DNA of 64,000 bases from Natrarchaeobius oligotrophus (GTDB lineage Archaea > Halobacteriota > Halobacteria > Halobacteriales > Natrialbaceae), in assembly GCF_003841465.1 (NCBI RefSeq), contig NZ_REFZ01000003.1, forward strand, positions 124,001-188,000, in the 5' to 3' direction. Positions 18,009-26,120 of the stretch are shown piece after piece. Position 1 is the first letter of the stretch; every line of letters starts with the position of its first letter. The position numbers were made by a program, and so were the translations under genes. The notes below the pieces were generated by a model. The model searched no databases. It saw only the letters and a program-made list of their open reading frames with translations, and was not told where the DNA came from.

Positions 18009-18399
18009 TGTCGATCTCCTCCTCAACCGTTTCTAAAGCGGTACCTGTAAGCCGCCACAGCTGAGTCTGGCCGTCCGTCCCATTTCGAAGTAGCCAATCT
18101 CGATCTTCCATCCGGCCTAGGACGTCGCTCATGTTGCCTGCTGGTTTCATCCGGCATTCTCGATATCCCTCTTCAATATCGCCAACATCGAACGTCTCTT
18201 TCCCACGGTACGGCTCAAGGTAATATGCTACGTAGAGTGCCCGCTCTGTGTGGCTGGATGGATCCAACGATTCAACGAACTCGCGGATTCCTTCTTTGGT
18301 CTCAAGTTCTTCGTTGCCATCTAAACGCTGCTCAAGTTCGTTGACACGCTCTTCCAGCTGGTTCACCTGAGTTCGAAGCCCCTCGACTTCATTACTCAT
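17998..18399 (-). CDS. Coiled-coil winged-helix protein, right operon (protein E)
   Basis: 133 aa from the ATG at 18399 (another ATG at 18402). The N-terminal 35 residues are a coiled coil (LRTQVNQLEERVNELEQRL). The rest resembles a haloarchaeal winged-helix domain (RALYVAYYLEPYRGKETFDV, NMSDVLGRMEDRDWLLRN, QLWRLTGTALETVEEEI). Its start overlaps the stop of the preceding gene by 8 bases. The coiled coil could pair with the long one of the HerA-like ATPase; that is inference. Confidence 0.6.
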   Translation of the reverse strand: MSNEVEGLRTQVNQLEERVNELEQRLDGNEELETKEGIREFVESLDPSSHTERALYVAYYLEPYRGKETFDVGDIEEGYRECRMKPAGNMSDVLGRMEDRDWLLRNGTDGQTQLWRLTGTALETVEEEIDNGA

Positions 18400-18799
18400 C
18401 ATCTTCACCTCCGTCGATGTACTCGCGTGCTTGGTTGATACTGTGAGAGGGGATCCGGTAACTCCCGTCGTCATCTTCCACTAGACCTCCGTTATTGAGC
18501 TCTCGAACCGTCGGGTAGATCGTCCCCTTCTTTACACCGCTTTGTTCGCTGATCTCTGTCGGGGACAGCCATTCCGTCTCAACCATGTCGAGTTCCTGTC
18601 GTGCGCGTTGTGAGAGAAGTACGATAACGGCTTTCTGTTTTGCCGTTAGCTCATGGAATCCGTCTTGGGGTATAAGGTCACCACTTTGCTTACCGATACG
18701 GATGTAGTTGTTGAGGAGATCGTGAAGGATCTCTTCGCTAATCTCCTGCTCGTCTACGAGCAGATTTTCGAGAGTTTGCTGATTATCGGACATCTCCAT
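18392..18799 (-). CDS. Small winged-helix protein, right operon (protein D)
   Basis: 135 aa from the ATG at 18799; the ATG at 18793 is also possible. A TATA-like element at 18820-18826 would place the transcript start at about 18797, so the mRNA is probably leaderless. The domain order is the same as in the 13394 product, with a winged helix (ISEQSGVKKGTIYPTVRELN) and a closing GSYRIPSHSINQAREYIDG. It is the first gene of the four-gene minus-strand operon that converges on HerA. It is probably the paralogue of protein A. Confidence 0.65.
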   Translation of the reverse strand: MEMSDNQQTLENLLVDEQEISEEILHDLLNNYIRIGKQSGDLIPQDGFHELTAKQKAVIVLLSQRARQELDMVETEWLSPTEISEQSGVKKGTIYPTVRELNNGGLVEDDDGSYRIPSHSINQAREYIDGGEDDE

Positions 18800-18819
18800 C
18801 TCCACCAATGAACTCTTTG

Positions 18820-18826
18820 TATAAAA
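18820..18826 (-). promoter_or_regulatory. TATA box of right HerA-system operon
   Basis: On the minus strand this reads TTTTATAC, about 25 bp before the ATG of the first gene. That is the spacing of an archaeal TATA box with a leaderless transcript. Confidence 0.5.
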
Positions 18827-19304
18827 AGATTGGTGTCCTTGTGATAGTCAATACTATTTTCGATGTTGGCAACACCACGGTATATAAACGATTCCAAGAT
18901 TCCAAAAGAGGTAGGAAATTCCAAGGAACCAAAGGAGATATTCATGCCGTCTCTTTAAGTCAACCTGGTGATTAGGCGGAACACTTGCCCATTCTATCTT
19001 CATATGGAGGCGTGGCAAACACATAGAACGGGCCGATATTAACAGTGGTGGTATCCTTGATTCAATAACCCTAGCTTGATGGAACAGTCGAGGCAATATC
19101 GACAGGAGATGAGAGTTGGGATATTGAAATATTATCTTCTTATTCAGTAAGCCTTTGAAAGAGGATAGTGGATCAATCGCTTGTTGATTAAATGATTCCC
19201 GAGCGTCGGTTATTAGAGAAGGCACGACGACAGTGACCCGCGTCTAACAGCTAGATGAACTCCAAACACGACCCGAGGGCCAATCACCACCCGAAATCAG
19301 AAAA
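18827..19304. other. AT-rich intergenic stretch at island end
   Basis: About 480 bp without a convincing gene. Short open frames exist on the minus strand, but they lack recognisable domains or start signals. This is the edge of the island next to its probable attachment site in tRNA-Met. Confidence 0.5.
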
Positions 19305-19329
19305 TAAGGTACACAAGCCTTGTACCTTA
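19305..19329. repeat. Inverted repeat next to tRNA-Met 3' end
   Basis: TAAGGTACA (19305-19313) and its exact complement TGTACCTTA (19321-19329) flank a 7-base loop. It lies 35 bp beyond the 3' end of tRNA-Met, on the island side. It could be an integrase arm site of attR or a structure ending the tRNA transcript. Confidence 0.5.
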
Positions 19330-19364
19330 CAGATTCATTGGCTCAGAACCGTGCAGAATCTGGA

Positions 19365-19473
19365 TGGGCCCTGACGGATTCGAACCATCGACCACTCGGT
19401 ATCCCACACAACCGCACTGGTGCACGATCGCGTTATGAGCCGAGCGCTCTAACCAGACTGAGCTAAGGGCCCG
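19365..19473 (-). tRNA. tRNA-Met (CAU), elongator, with intron
   Basis: The acceptor arm GGGCCCU pairs with AGGGCCC and is followed by A73. The D arm, the T arm (GGTTCGAATCC) and an anticodon stem CTCGG/CCGAG are all complete. The anticodon loop reads C-U-CAU-A-A, and an intron of roughly 33 bases interrupts it just 3' of the anticodon, the place used in haloarchaeal elongator tRNA-Met. No CCA is encoded. An AT-rich TTAATT about 30 bp upstream could be the TATA box. The 3' end is the probable attachment site of the island to the left. Confidence 0.93.
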
Positions 19474-19696
19474 ATGCGTATCTAGGAGAAAATCCCGATC
19501 CCAATTAACCCTTGCTGTCTGTTCCGTTCGTCAGCCGGGACGGTCGCCTCGAGACTCCGGACCTGAGCGCTCGAGTCGTCGGTCGCGCCTCGGTCCGCGT
19601 CGAGGTCCCCGAACGTGGCGGGAATCCGACCGCGATCTACTGCCGGCCCGTCGACGGCGACGGGACTATGTGGCCGGCCGACGAACGAATCGGTCG

Positions 19697-20005
19697 ATGA
19701 CGGATCGCCGCCTCGAGCGTTTTCTGCGCTCGACGCTTCGCGACGCCGGCGAGGGCTACCAGCAGATGCGTGAGTCGACGGACACGCAACTCGAGCAGGC
19801 CCGCGAGGCCTACCGAACGGCCAAGCACGCGAGGGGGCTGCCGACGGACGACGACGGCCGGGTGCGAATCGTCTGTCGTCGGCACGTCGAGCGTCGGGCG
19901 GCGAAACTCGACGACGAGTATCGGCCGGCGTGTTTCGAGGACGGCCACCCCGACTGCGAGGGGTGTGCGGAGGACGTCCGCGAGGGACGGATCGAGACCT
20001 GGTAA
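19697..20005 (+). CDS. DUF7091-type haloarchaeal protein
   Basis: 102 aa from the ATG at 19697. It begins with a helical part (LERFLRSTLRDAGEGYQQM) and ends with a cysteine-bearing segment (RIVCRRHVERRA, RPACFEDGHPDCEGCAEDVR) and EGRIETW. The four cysteines and two histidines could bind zinc. It matches my recollection of the DUF7091 family of short haloarchaeal proteins, whose function is unknown. It is convergent with the oxidase cluster, 13 bp from its last gene. Confidence 0.75.
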   Translation: MTDRRLERFLRSTLRDAGEGYQQMRESTDTQLEQAREAYRTAKHARGLPTDDDGRVRIVCRRHVERRAAKLDDEYRPACFEDGHPDCEGCAEDVREGRIETW

Positions 20006-20018
20006 CCGCGCGAGTCGA

Positions 20019-20222
20019 TTAGCCCGCGTTCGAGGAGTCGGGTCCGTCGGATTCGGGCCACAGCGCCCAGACGAGGAGCGCCGCGATCGCCACGGCGGCC
20101 AGCGCGACCGACTCGAGGACGGTGAGTTCGACGCCGACCCACGAGAGCACCGTCCGCAGTTCGACGAACAGCGGAACGGTGAACGCGACGACGACGAGCA
20201 GCGCACCCATCGAGATTCGCAC
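20019..20222 (-). CDS. Small membrane subunit of ba3-type oxidase cluster (CbaC-like)
   Basis: 67 aa from a GTG at 20222, whose G is the last base of the subunit I stop (TAGTG); an ATG at 20210 would give 63 aa. Two hydrophobic helices are visible (GALLVVVAFTVPLFVEL and VALAAVAIAALLVWALW). Position and size match the small CbaC-type gene found after the catalytic subunits in haloarchaeal ba3 oxidase operons. The one-base overlap suggests reinitiation. Confidence 0.6.
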   Translation of the reverse strand: MRISMGALLVVVAFTVPLFVELRTVLSWVGVELTVLESVALAAVAIAALLVWALWPESDGPDSSNAG

Positions 20223-22030
20223 TATCGCACCACCTCCGCGATGGCGATCCGACCGGGCTCGAGCGCTCCGGTGACGGCGGACGCAACGCCGTCGACCGTC
20301 GCGAGGCCGCCGTACTCGAGTGCGGCCGCGATCGGCGCGAGCGACTCGAGGCTGACGGGGAACGTGATGACCTCGGGACCGAACAGGCCGCCGCGCTGGA
20401 CGATGCTCAACAGGGGGAACGTGTACGCGAAGATCACGAGCACGATGGCGATCGCGGTCCACAGTTTGAGGTTGTCGAGAACGAGGGGGGCGTCCTCGGG
20501 ACCCGAGAGGGCGTCGGCGTAGCCGTTCGACGGCAGCTCGTCGCTTCGGCCGTTGAACCCGGTGGCGATCACGTTCGCGAAGAACAGGACGAGCGAGATC
20601 GTGAGGATCACGCCGCCGAGTGCGATCTGGGCGTTGAGTTCGCCGACGGAGCCGACGGCGGCCTCGAACGTCACGCCCTCGTACTGGGGTTCCGCGGTTC
20701 GGCGCGGAACGCCGAGCAGGCCGGCGCGATGCATCGCGTTGGACATGAACGTCATGCCGACGAACCAGAGCACGACCTGGACGAGCGCGACGGGTCGGCT
20801 CCACAGCGCCTTCCCTGTTATCTGCGGGAGGAACCAGTAGGTGACCGCCATGAACGTCAGCGCGACGGCCGTGCCGACGGTGAGGTGGAAGTGACCGACG
20901 ACCCAGAACGTGTTGTGGACGAGGTAGTTGATGTTCATGCCGGCGTTGACCATCCCGGAGAAGCCGGCGGCGGCGAACATCAGTCCGGCCAGCGCCATGC
21001 CGGTGAACACCGGATCGCGCCACGGGAGCGCCTTAAGCCAGCCGAAGTAGCCCGTTCCGCCGCGCTGGCGGGCACCGTGTTCCATGCTGGCGACGACGGT
21101 GAACGCCGTCAGCAGGCTGGGCAACAGCAAGAACATGGTGTTCGTCATCGCGATGAACTTGAAGCCTTCAGCGATACCCGGATCGAGGTACTGGTGGTGA
21201 ATTCCGGTCGGCACCGAGAGGATCAGAAAGAGCACGAAGACGACGCGTGCGAGCGGATCGCTGAACAGCTTTCCGCCGGAGAACTTCGGGAGCATGACGT
21301 ACCACATCATGTACGTCGGCATCAGCCAGAAGTAGACGACCGGGTGGCCGAAGAACCAGAACAGGGTTCTGGTGAGCAGCGGGTTGACGCTCTCGATCAG
21401 GCCGAGCGACCACGGGAGCAAGAACAGCAAAATCGCGGCGGCGACGCCAAGCGTCGCGATGTACCACATGATCGTCGTCGTCAGCACCATGAACGTCGGA
21501 AGCGGGATGCGCTCGTCCGGGTGCTCCGCTTTCCACGCCCGCCACGATCGGAACCAGTCGACGCCGGCGAGCCAGGTGCCGACGACGAACAGTACCAGTC
21601 CGAGGTAGAACAGCGGGTGGCCCTGCAGCGGCGCGTAGAACGTGAACAGCACGGAGGCGCTCATGTCGATCGAGTCGGTGAACCCGGCGAAAATCGGGAT
21701 CGCCGCCATCGCCGTTCCGATCACCATCAGTCCGTACCACGCCCAGGTGAACCGGAGGTTCTCGACCCCCCGGTCGAGGCTGGTCGTCACCGCCCACGTA
21801 AACACGCCAACGAGGAAGAAGATGGTGAACGTGATCGCGAGCAAGACCCCGTGGGCGGTAAGGACGGTGTAGTAGTCGGCCGAGTCCATGAATCGGTAGA
21901 CGTCGGTCCGGTGGAGCGTCTGGACGATCCCGAACAGCCCGCCGATGGCGAGCGCGAAAAACGAGCTGTAAAACGCCGCGCGGACCACTTTTGCTTCCGC
22001 CGGGAACTGATCGAGATACGTGTTACTCAT
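20222..22030 (-). CDS. cbaA: Cytochrome c oxidase subunit I, ba3 (B) type
   Basis: 602 aa, about 14 membrane helices. It is the catalytic subunit of a heme-copper oxygen reductase, reducing O2 at a heme-CuB site in the cytoplasmic membrane while pumping protons. Ligand histidines are visible: LTAHGVLLAITF for the low-spin heme, FWFFGHPVVYFW and TGIHHQYLDPG for CuB, and VVGHFHLTVG for both hemes. Helix sequences and length fit the ba3/B family rather than the aa3 type. The ATG overlaps the subunit II stop by 8 bases. Part of a four-gene leftward operon. Confidence 0.95.
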   Translation of the reverse strand: MSNTYLDQFPAEAKVVRAAFYSSFFALAIGGLFGIVQTLHRTDVYRFMDSADYYTVLTAHGVLLAITFTIFFLVGVFTWAVTTSLDRGVENLRFTWAWYGLMVIGTAMAAIPIFAGFTDSIDMSASVLFTFYAPLQGHPLFYLGLVLFVVGTWLAGVDWFRSWRAWKAEHPDERIPLPTFMVLTTTIMWYIATLGVAAAILLFLLPWSLGLIESVNPLLTRTLFWFFGHPVVYFWLMPTYMMWYVMLPKFSGGKLFSDPLARVVFVLFLILSVPTGIHHQYLDPGIAEGFKFIAMTNTMFLLLPSLLTAFTVVASMEHGARQRGGTGYFGWLKALPWRDPVFTGMALAGLMFAAAGFSGMVNAGMNINYLVHNTFWVVGHFHLTVGTAVALTFMAVTYWFLPQITGKALWSRPVALVQVVLWFVGMTFMSNAMHRAGLLGVPRRTAEPQYEGVTFEAAVGSVGELNAQIALGGVILTISLVLFFANVIATGFNGRSDELPSNGYADALSGPEDAPLVLDNLKLWTAIAIVLVIFAYTFPLLSIVQRGGLFGPEVITFPVSLESLAPIAAALEYGGLATVDGVASAVTGALEPGRIAIAEVVR

Positions 22031-22838
22031 CCGTTTCACCTCCGTCGTCGCCGCCGTCCTCGTCGCCGGCGTCGATCACCGTCACCGTGCCGCGCTCTTC
22101 GTGATCGTCGACCGTGACCGCCCACTCGACGTCGGAGTCGTCCGCCTCGAGCGTCTCCGGATCGACGGTGAACGTCACTTCGGTCGCTTCGCCGCCCTCG
22201 AGTGCGACCTCCTCGACGGACGTCTCGCCGCCGATCTCGAGTTCGGCGGTCGTCTCCAGACCGTCGAGCATGCGGTTTTCGACCGTCACGTCGACGGTTG
22301 CACTCTCGCCGGCGTCGACTTCGTCGGGCGCGTCCACGCTCACCTCGGTGAGGTCGAACTCGTCTTCCGGAACCACGTGGACCTGTCCCTCCATGTTGTG
22401 GTGATCCGGACCGCAGTACTCGTTGCAGACCACGCCGTACACTTCGGGGTCGTCGAACTCGACGGTCATCTCCGCGACCTCGCCGGGAATGACCATCGTG
22501 TTGACGTTGGTTCCGGCGAGGCTGAAGCTGTGGATTACGTCCCTGGCGGTCACGTGAAACGTCACCTGACTGTTCTCGGGGACTTCGATCGGATCGGGTT
22601 GAAAGCTGAACGTCTGGGCGACGACGTACACTTCGTACTCGTCGTCGCCGATCTGTTCGACGCGCGGCTCGCCGAAGCGCTCGTCGTCCGCGAGTTCGGT
22701 CGGCTCGACCGTCTCCTGCTGGTCCCCGACCATCGCGATGCCGAGCCCGACCGAGCCGTACGTGATCGTCGCGATGAAGCCCACGATCAGGACCATCGCC
22801 GCGATCAGCCACAGCTTCTCGTAGGTGTGGACGTTCAT
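22023..22838 (-). CDS. cbaB: Cytochrome c oxidase subunit II, CuA domain
   Basis: 271 aa. One N-terminal membrane anchor (LWLIAAMVLIVGFIATITYG) is followed by a cupredoxin domain on the outer face. The CuA ligands are present: His in DVIHSFSLAG, then CNEYCGPDHHNM with two Cys, His and Met. It receives electrons from a halocyanin-type donor and passes them to subunit I. The C-terminal 100 residues form an extra acidic domain of beta-sandwich type (ESATVDVTVENRML, EVTFTVDPETL) that the basic ba3 subunit II lacks. The start overlaps the preceding gene by 4 bases. Confidence 0.93.
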   Translation of the reverse strand: MNVHTYEKLWLIAAMVLIVGFIATITYGSVGLGIAMVGDQQETVEPTELADDERFGEPRVEQIGDDEYEVYVVAQTFSFQPDPIEVPENSQVTFHVTARDVIHSFSLAGTNVNTMVIPGEVAEMTVEFDDPEVYGVVCNEYCGPDHHNMEGQVHVVPEDEFDLTEVSVDAPDEVDAGESATVDVTVENRMLDGLETTAELEIGGETSVEEVALEGGEATEVTFTVDPETLEADDSDVEWAVTVDDHEERGTVTVIDAGDEDGGDDGGETDE

Positions 22839-23041
22839 CGGTGACCGACCCCCGCCAGTAGCAGCGCGCTACCGGTCACGACCGTCGGATCGTTGCCGAG
22901 GAACTCGACGAAGTACACGAAAATCCACAGTGCGACCAGGATGAGAAAGTACAGTCCGATCAGGGCGAGCGTCCCGACCGGATCGTACTCGTCGTGACCG
23001 ATTTCCGTCGTTTGGGTCGACTCGTCGATCGACTGGCTCAT
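22835..23041 (-). CDS. Small single-helix subunit of ba3-type oxidase (CbaD-like)
   Basis: 68 aa, with a polar N-terminus (TTEIGHDEYDPVGTLAL) and one long membrane helix (GLYFLILVALWIFVYFVEFL). It is the first gene of the oxidase operon, overlapping subunit II by ATGA. Size and position match the CbaD/IIa-type accessory helix of ba3 oxidases. Confidence 0.7.
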   Translation of the reverse strand: MSQSIDESTQTTEIGHDEYDPVGTLALIGLYFLILVALWIFVYFVEFLGNDPTVVTGSALLLAGVGHR

Positions 23042-23108
23042 GGGGCGACGTTAGGATAGGTATCGCTTAATCGCTCTACAGATTCTCACGCCGCAGGAAC
23101 GGTGTCGG

Positions 23109-23116
23109 TATATTAA
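23109..23116 (+). promoter_or_regulatory. TATA box of 68 aa oxidase-linked gene
   Basis: TATATTAA lies 26-33 bp before the ATG at 23142, which fits a leaderless haloarchaeal transcript. Confidence 0.55.
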
Positions 23117-23141
23117 ACGCCTCGAGCGCCGAACACGAGCC

Positions 23142-23348
23142 ATGGTACTCGAGGGAGTCTCTCCGCGCGCGGCGCTTCCCGTCGGACTGCTCGCGCTCGT
23201 GCCGCTCGCCTGGTACGCGCTCGGGAGTTCGCCGGTCGCCGGCATCGTCTCTGCGATCAACGTCCTGCTCGTTCTCTCCTGTCTGTACGTCGCGTTCTCG
23301 CCCGTCGACGATCCCCACGACCACCCCCCGGGCGGCACCTCGTCGTGA
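23142..23348 (+). CDS. Cytochrome ba3 oxidase-associated small membrane protein
   Basis: 68 aa with two membrane helices: AALPVGLLALVPLAWYALG and GIVSAINVLLVLSCLYVAF, with the SAINV motif between them. The C-terminus is histidine-containing (DDPHDHPPGG). It matches the small protein usually annotated as a cytochrome-ba3 oxidase subunit in haloarchaea. It is divergent from the oxidase operon and precedes the copper ATPase by 83 bp. Confidence 0.7.
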   Translation: MVLEGVSPRAALPVGLLALVPLAWYALGSSPVAGIVSAINVLLVLSCLYVAFSPVDDPHDHPPGGTSS

Positions 23349-23431
23349 CTCGAGGACGAACGATTACGGCTGTGGAGGGGGACGGAAACGAACGCGCCGC
23401 GACACCCGTGAACTGACGAGGACGGACACAC

Positions 23432-26068
23432 ATGGACCGGTCTTCAATCGACGGCGGCTCCGGTACGAACGACGACCGTGGCACGCGCGCGGACGAATCG
23501 ACCGCGTCGACCAGTGTCGACGACCGGAGCGTACGGTCCGCGGATCGAGCGGTCACGTCACCCGATCCCGACGAACGTGACGTGACGGAGCGTGACGACG
23601 GCGCGTGCTCGCTCTGCTCGCTCCCGACGCCGAATCCGCCCGTTTCCGACGACGAGGTCGACGGCGCGTACTGCTGTCTGGGCTGTCTCGAGGTCGCGCG
23701 GACGCTCGACGGGATCGACGACGAAATCGACGACGCGACCGTTCTGGATCGACTCGATGCGGACGACGGGGGGAGGGTCGAATCGAACCCGCTCGAGCGA
23801 TCGTCCGACGAACCGGGCGTCGAAGACGCGTTCCTCTCGGTCGAGGGGATGCACTGTGGCACCTGCGAGGCGTTTCTCGAGGCCGCGGCGACGTCCGCCG
23901 ACGGCGTGCTCGACGCCGAGGCCAGCTACGCGACGGAGACGCTCCGGCTCGCGTACGATCCGGACCGACTCGACCGATCGGAACTTCCCGAACTCGTTTC
24001 CGGATACGGCTACACGGCTCGCGAGCGCGACGACGACGGAGACGACGCGACCGCCGACCAGGCGCTCGTAAAGTTCCTCGTCGGCGGCGGGCTGTTCGGA
24101 ATGATGGTGATGGTCTGGTACGCCGTCTTTCTCTATCCGACCTACTTCGGCTACGAGCCGGTCGTCGACTTCGGCGGCTTCGACGGCTACTACCTCGCGG
24201 TCAACATCTGGCTGATGACGTCGTTCGTCCTCTTTTACACGGGATTCCCGATCCTCCGGGGTGCCTACGTCAGCCTCAGAGCGAGGATGCCGAACATGGA
24301 CCTGCTCGTGGCGACCGCCGCCGGCGGCTCCTACGCTTACAGCACGCTCGCGATGGTGCTCGGACGAACCGACCTCTACTTCGACGTGACGGTCGCGGTC
24401 GTCCTCGCCGTCACCGCCGGCACGTACTACGAAGAGCGGATCAAGCGACGCGCCGCCGGATTGCTCTCGGATCTCACCGAACAGCAGGTCGATCGGGCGC
24501 GTCGCGAAAGCGGTGAGACGGTCCCGCTCGAGGCGGTCGAACCCGGCGACAGGCTGCTCGTGCGACCGGGCGAGCGGGTTCCGCTCGACGGCCGACTCGT
24601 CTCCGGATCCGCCGCCGTCGACGAGTCGCTCGTGACCGGCGAGTCGCTGCCCGCCGAGAAGGAACCGGGCGATCCCGTCCGAGGTGGGACGGTGGTGACC
24701 GACGCGCCGGTCGTGGTCGCCGTCGGCGAGAACGCAGAGAGCACGCTCGATCGGCTCGTCACGCTGCTGTGGTCGATCCAGAGCGCTCGACCCGGCGTCC
24801 AGCGTTTTGCGGACGCGCTGGCGACGATCTTCGTCCCGCTGGTCCTGATCCTGGCCGGCGGCGCGACGGCGCTCGCGCTCGCGGCGGGCTCGAGTCCGTC
24901 GACCGCGGTGTTGATCGGCCTCACCGTCGTGATCGTCTCCTGTCCCTGCGCGCTGGGTCTCGCGACGCCGCTCGCGGTCGCCGCCGGCGTCCAGGCGGCC
25001 GCGAAGCGAAACGTCGTCGTGGCGGCGGAGACGTTGTTCGAAGACGCCCCCGACGTGGACGTCGTCGTTCTCGACAAGACGGGAACGCTGACGACGGGGT
25101 CGATGACGGTCGGCCGGATTCACGTCGATCCGGACGGTGAATCCGACGGCCGACGCGCCGATTCGAACCGCAGTGACGGTTCGAATTGCGATCCCGTCTC
25201 TCGATCCGGGACGGACCGCGACCGCCGCGCGCTCGTTCTGGAACGAGCCGCCGCCGTCGAGGCGCTGTCGGAGCACCCGATCGGGGCGGCTATCGTCGAC
25301 GCCGCGTCGGAACGCGAAGACGGCGGGGACTCGCCTCCGGCCGACGTCGACGACTTCGAGCGCGACCGCCGCGGGGTCAGCGGCGTCGTCGACGGCCGAC
25401 GGGTCGTCGTCGGCCACCCCGACCTGTGTCGCGATCGCGGGCTCTCGATCGCCGGGTTCCTCGAGTCCCTGATCGACGACGCTCGCGCGGACGGCGACGT
25501 TCCGGTCGCCGTCGGGTGGGACGGCCGCGTCCGGGGCGTGATCGTCGTCGGTGACGCGCCGCGCGAGGAGTGGCGTGATGCAGTCGCGACGCTCGCTGTG
25601 GATCGGGAGGTCGTGGTGCTCACCGGCGACGAGGGCGCTGCTGCCGATCGGTTTCGCACCGTCGACGGCATCGGTGAGGTCTTCGCGGGCGTTCCGCCGG
25701 AGGCGAAAGCCGAAACCGTCCGGCGTCTCCGTGAGCGCGGAACCGTCGCGATGGTCGGCGACGGGAGCAACGACGCGCCCGCCCTCGCCGCCGCGGACGT
25801 CGGAATCGCCATGGGCGGCGGAACGAAACTCGCGACCGACGCGGCCGACGTCGTGCTGGTCGACGACGACCTGTCCGCGGTCGCGGAGACGTTCGACCTC
25901 GCCGCCGCCACCAACCGGCGGATCCGCCAGAACCTCGGCTGGGCGTTCGTCTACAACGCCGTCGCGATTCCCCTCGCCGTGTCCGGACTGTTGAACCCCC
26001 TCTTTGCGGCCGCCGCGATGGCCGCGAGCAGTCTGCTCGTCGTGGCCAACTCGGCGCGCTCGCTGTGA
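23432..26068 (+). CDS. Heavy-metal P-type ATPase, FixI/CcoI-like copper transporter
   Basis: 878 aa integral membrane ATPase. The N-terminal region holds a Cys-rich metal-binding domain (CSLCSLPTP and CCLGCLEVAR), the type found in FixI/CcoI ATPases, then a heavy-metal-associated domain with MHCGTCEAF near residue 140. The core has the metal-transport motif CPCALG near 504, the phosphorylation site DKTGTLTTG near 547 and the hinge GDGSNDAP near 775. FixI/CcoI proteins export Cu(I) for assembly of heme-copper oxidases, and this gene lies beside the ba3 oxidase cluster, so the same role is likely. General copper detoxification remains possible. The first 55 residues are disordered and acidic. 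Confidence 0.9.
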   Translation: MDRSSIDGGSGTNDDRGTRADESTASTSVDDRSVRSADRAVTSPDPDERDVTERDDGACSLCSLPTPNPPVSDDEVDGAYCCLGCLEVARTLDGIDDEIDDATVLDRLDADDGGRVESNPLERSSDEPGVEDAFLSVEGMHCGTCEAFLEAAATSADGVLDAEASYATETLRLAYDPDRLDRSELPELVSGYGYTARERDDDGDDATADQALVKFLVGGGLFGMMVMVWYAVFLYPTYFGYEPVVDFGGFDGYYLAVNIWLMTSFVLFYTGFPILRGAYVSLRARMPNMDLLVATAAGGSYAYSTLAMVLGRTDLYFDVTVAVVLAVTAGTYYEERIKRRAAGLLSDLTEQQVDRARRESGETVPLEAVEPGDRLLVRPGERVPLDGRLVSGSAAVDESLVTGESLPAEKEPGDPVRGGTVVTDAPVVVAVGENAESTLDRLVTLLWSIQSARPGVQRFADALATIFVPLVLILAGGATALALAAGSSPSTAVLIGLTVVIVSCPCALGLATPLAVAAGVQAAAKRNVVVAAETLFEDAPDVDVVVLDKTGTLTTGSMTVGRIHVDPDGESDGRRADSNRSDGSNCDPVSRSGTDRDRRALVLERAAAVEALSEHPIGAAIVDAASEREDGGDSPPADVDDFERDRRGVSGVVDGRRVVVGHPDLCRDRGLSIAGFLESLIDDARADGDVPVAVGWDGRVRGVIVVGDAPREEWRDAVATLAVDREVVVLTGDEGAAADRFRTVDGIGEVFAGVPPEAKAETVRRLRERGTVAMVGDGSNDAPALAAADVGIAMGGGTKLATDAADVVLVDDDLSAVAETFDLAAATNRRIRQNLGWAFVYNAVAIPLAVSGLLNPLFAAAAMAASSLLVVANSARSL

Positions 26069-26120
26069 CGGTCGGTGCCGATCGGGCGGGCGGTTCGACT
26101 CGAGATCCGTCGTCGGCCGC

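Noticed and set aside
13394-18799. Dnd/Pbe phosphorothioation or BREX system
   Set aside because: HerA-like DptH/PbeD-type ATPases exist there, but no dnd, pgl or methyltransferase gene is nearby and the partners are winged-helix proteins only.
18854-19225. 123-codon minus-strand frame in the island-end gap
   Set aside because: No domain, composition unlike island proteins (few acidic residues), and no promoter or SD; treated as non-coding.
20729-22117. Plus-strand open frame of 462 codons opposite the oxidase subunit I gene
   Set aside because: Low-complexity Arg/Asp/Glu sequence produced by the complement of membrane-helix codons.
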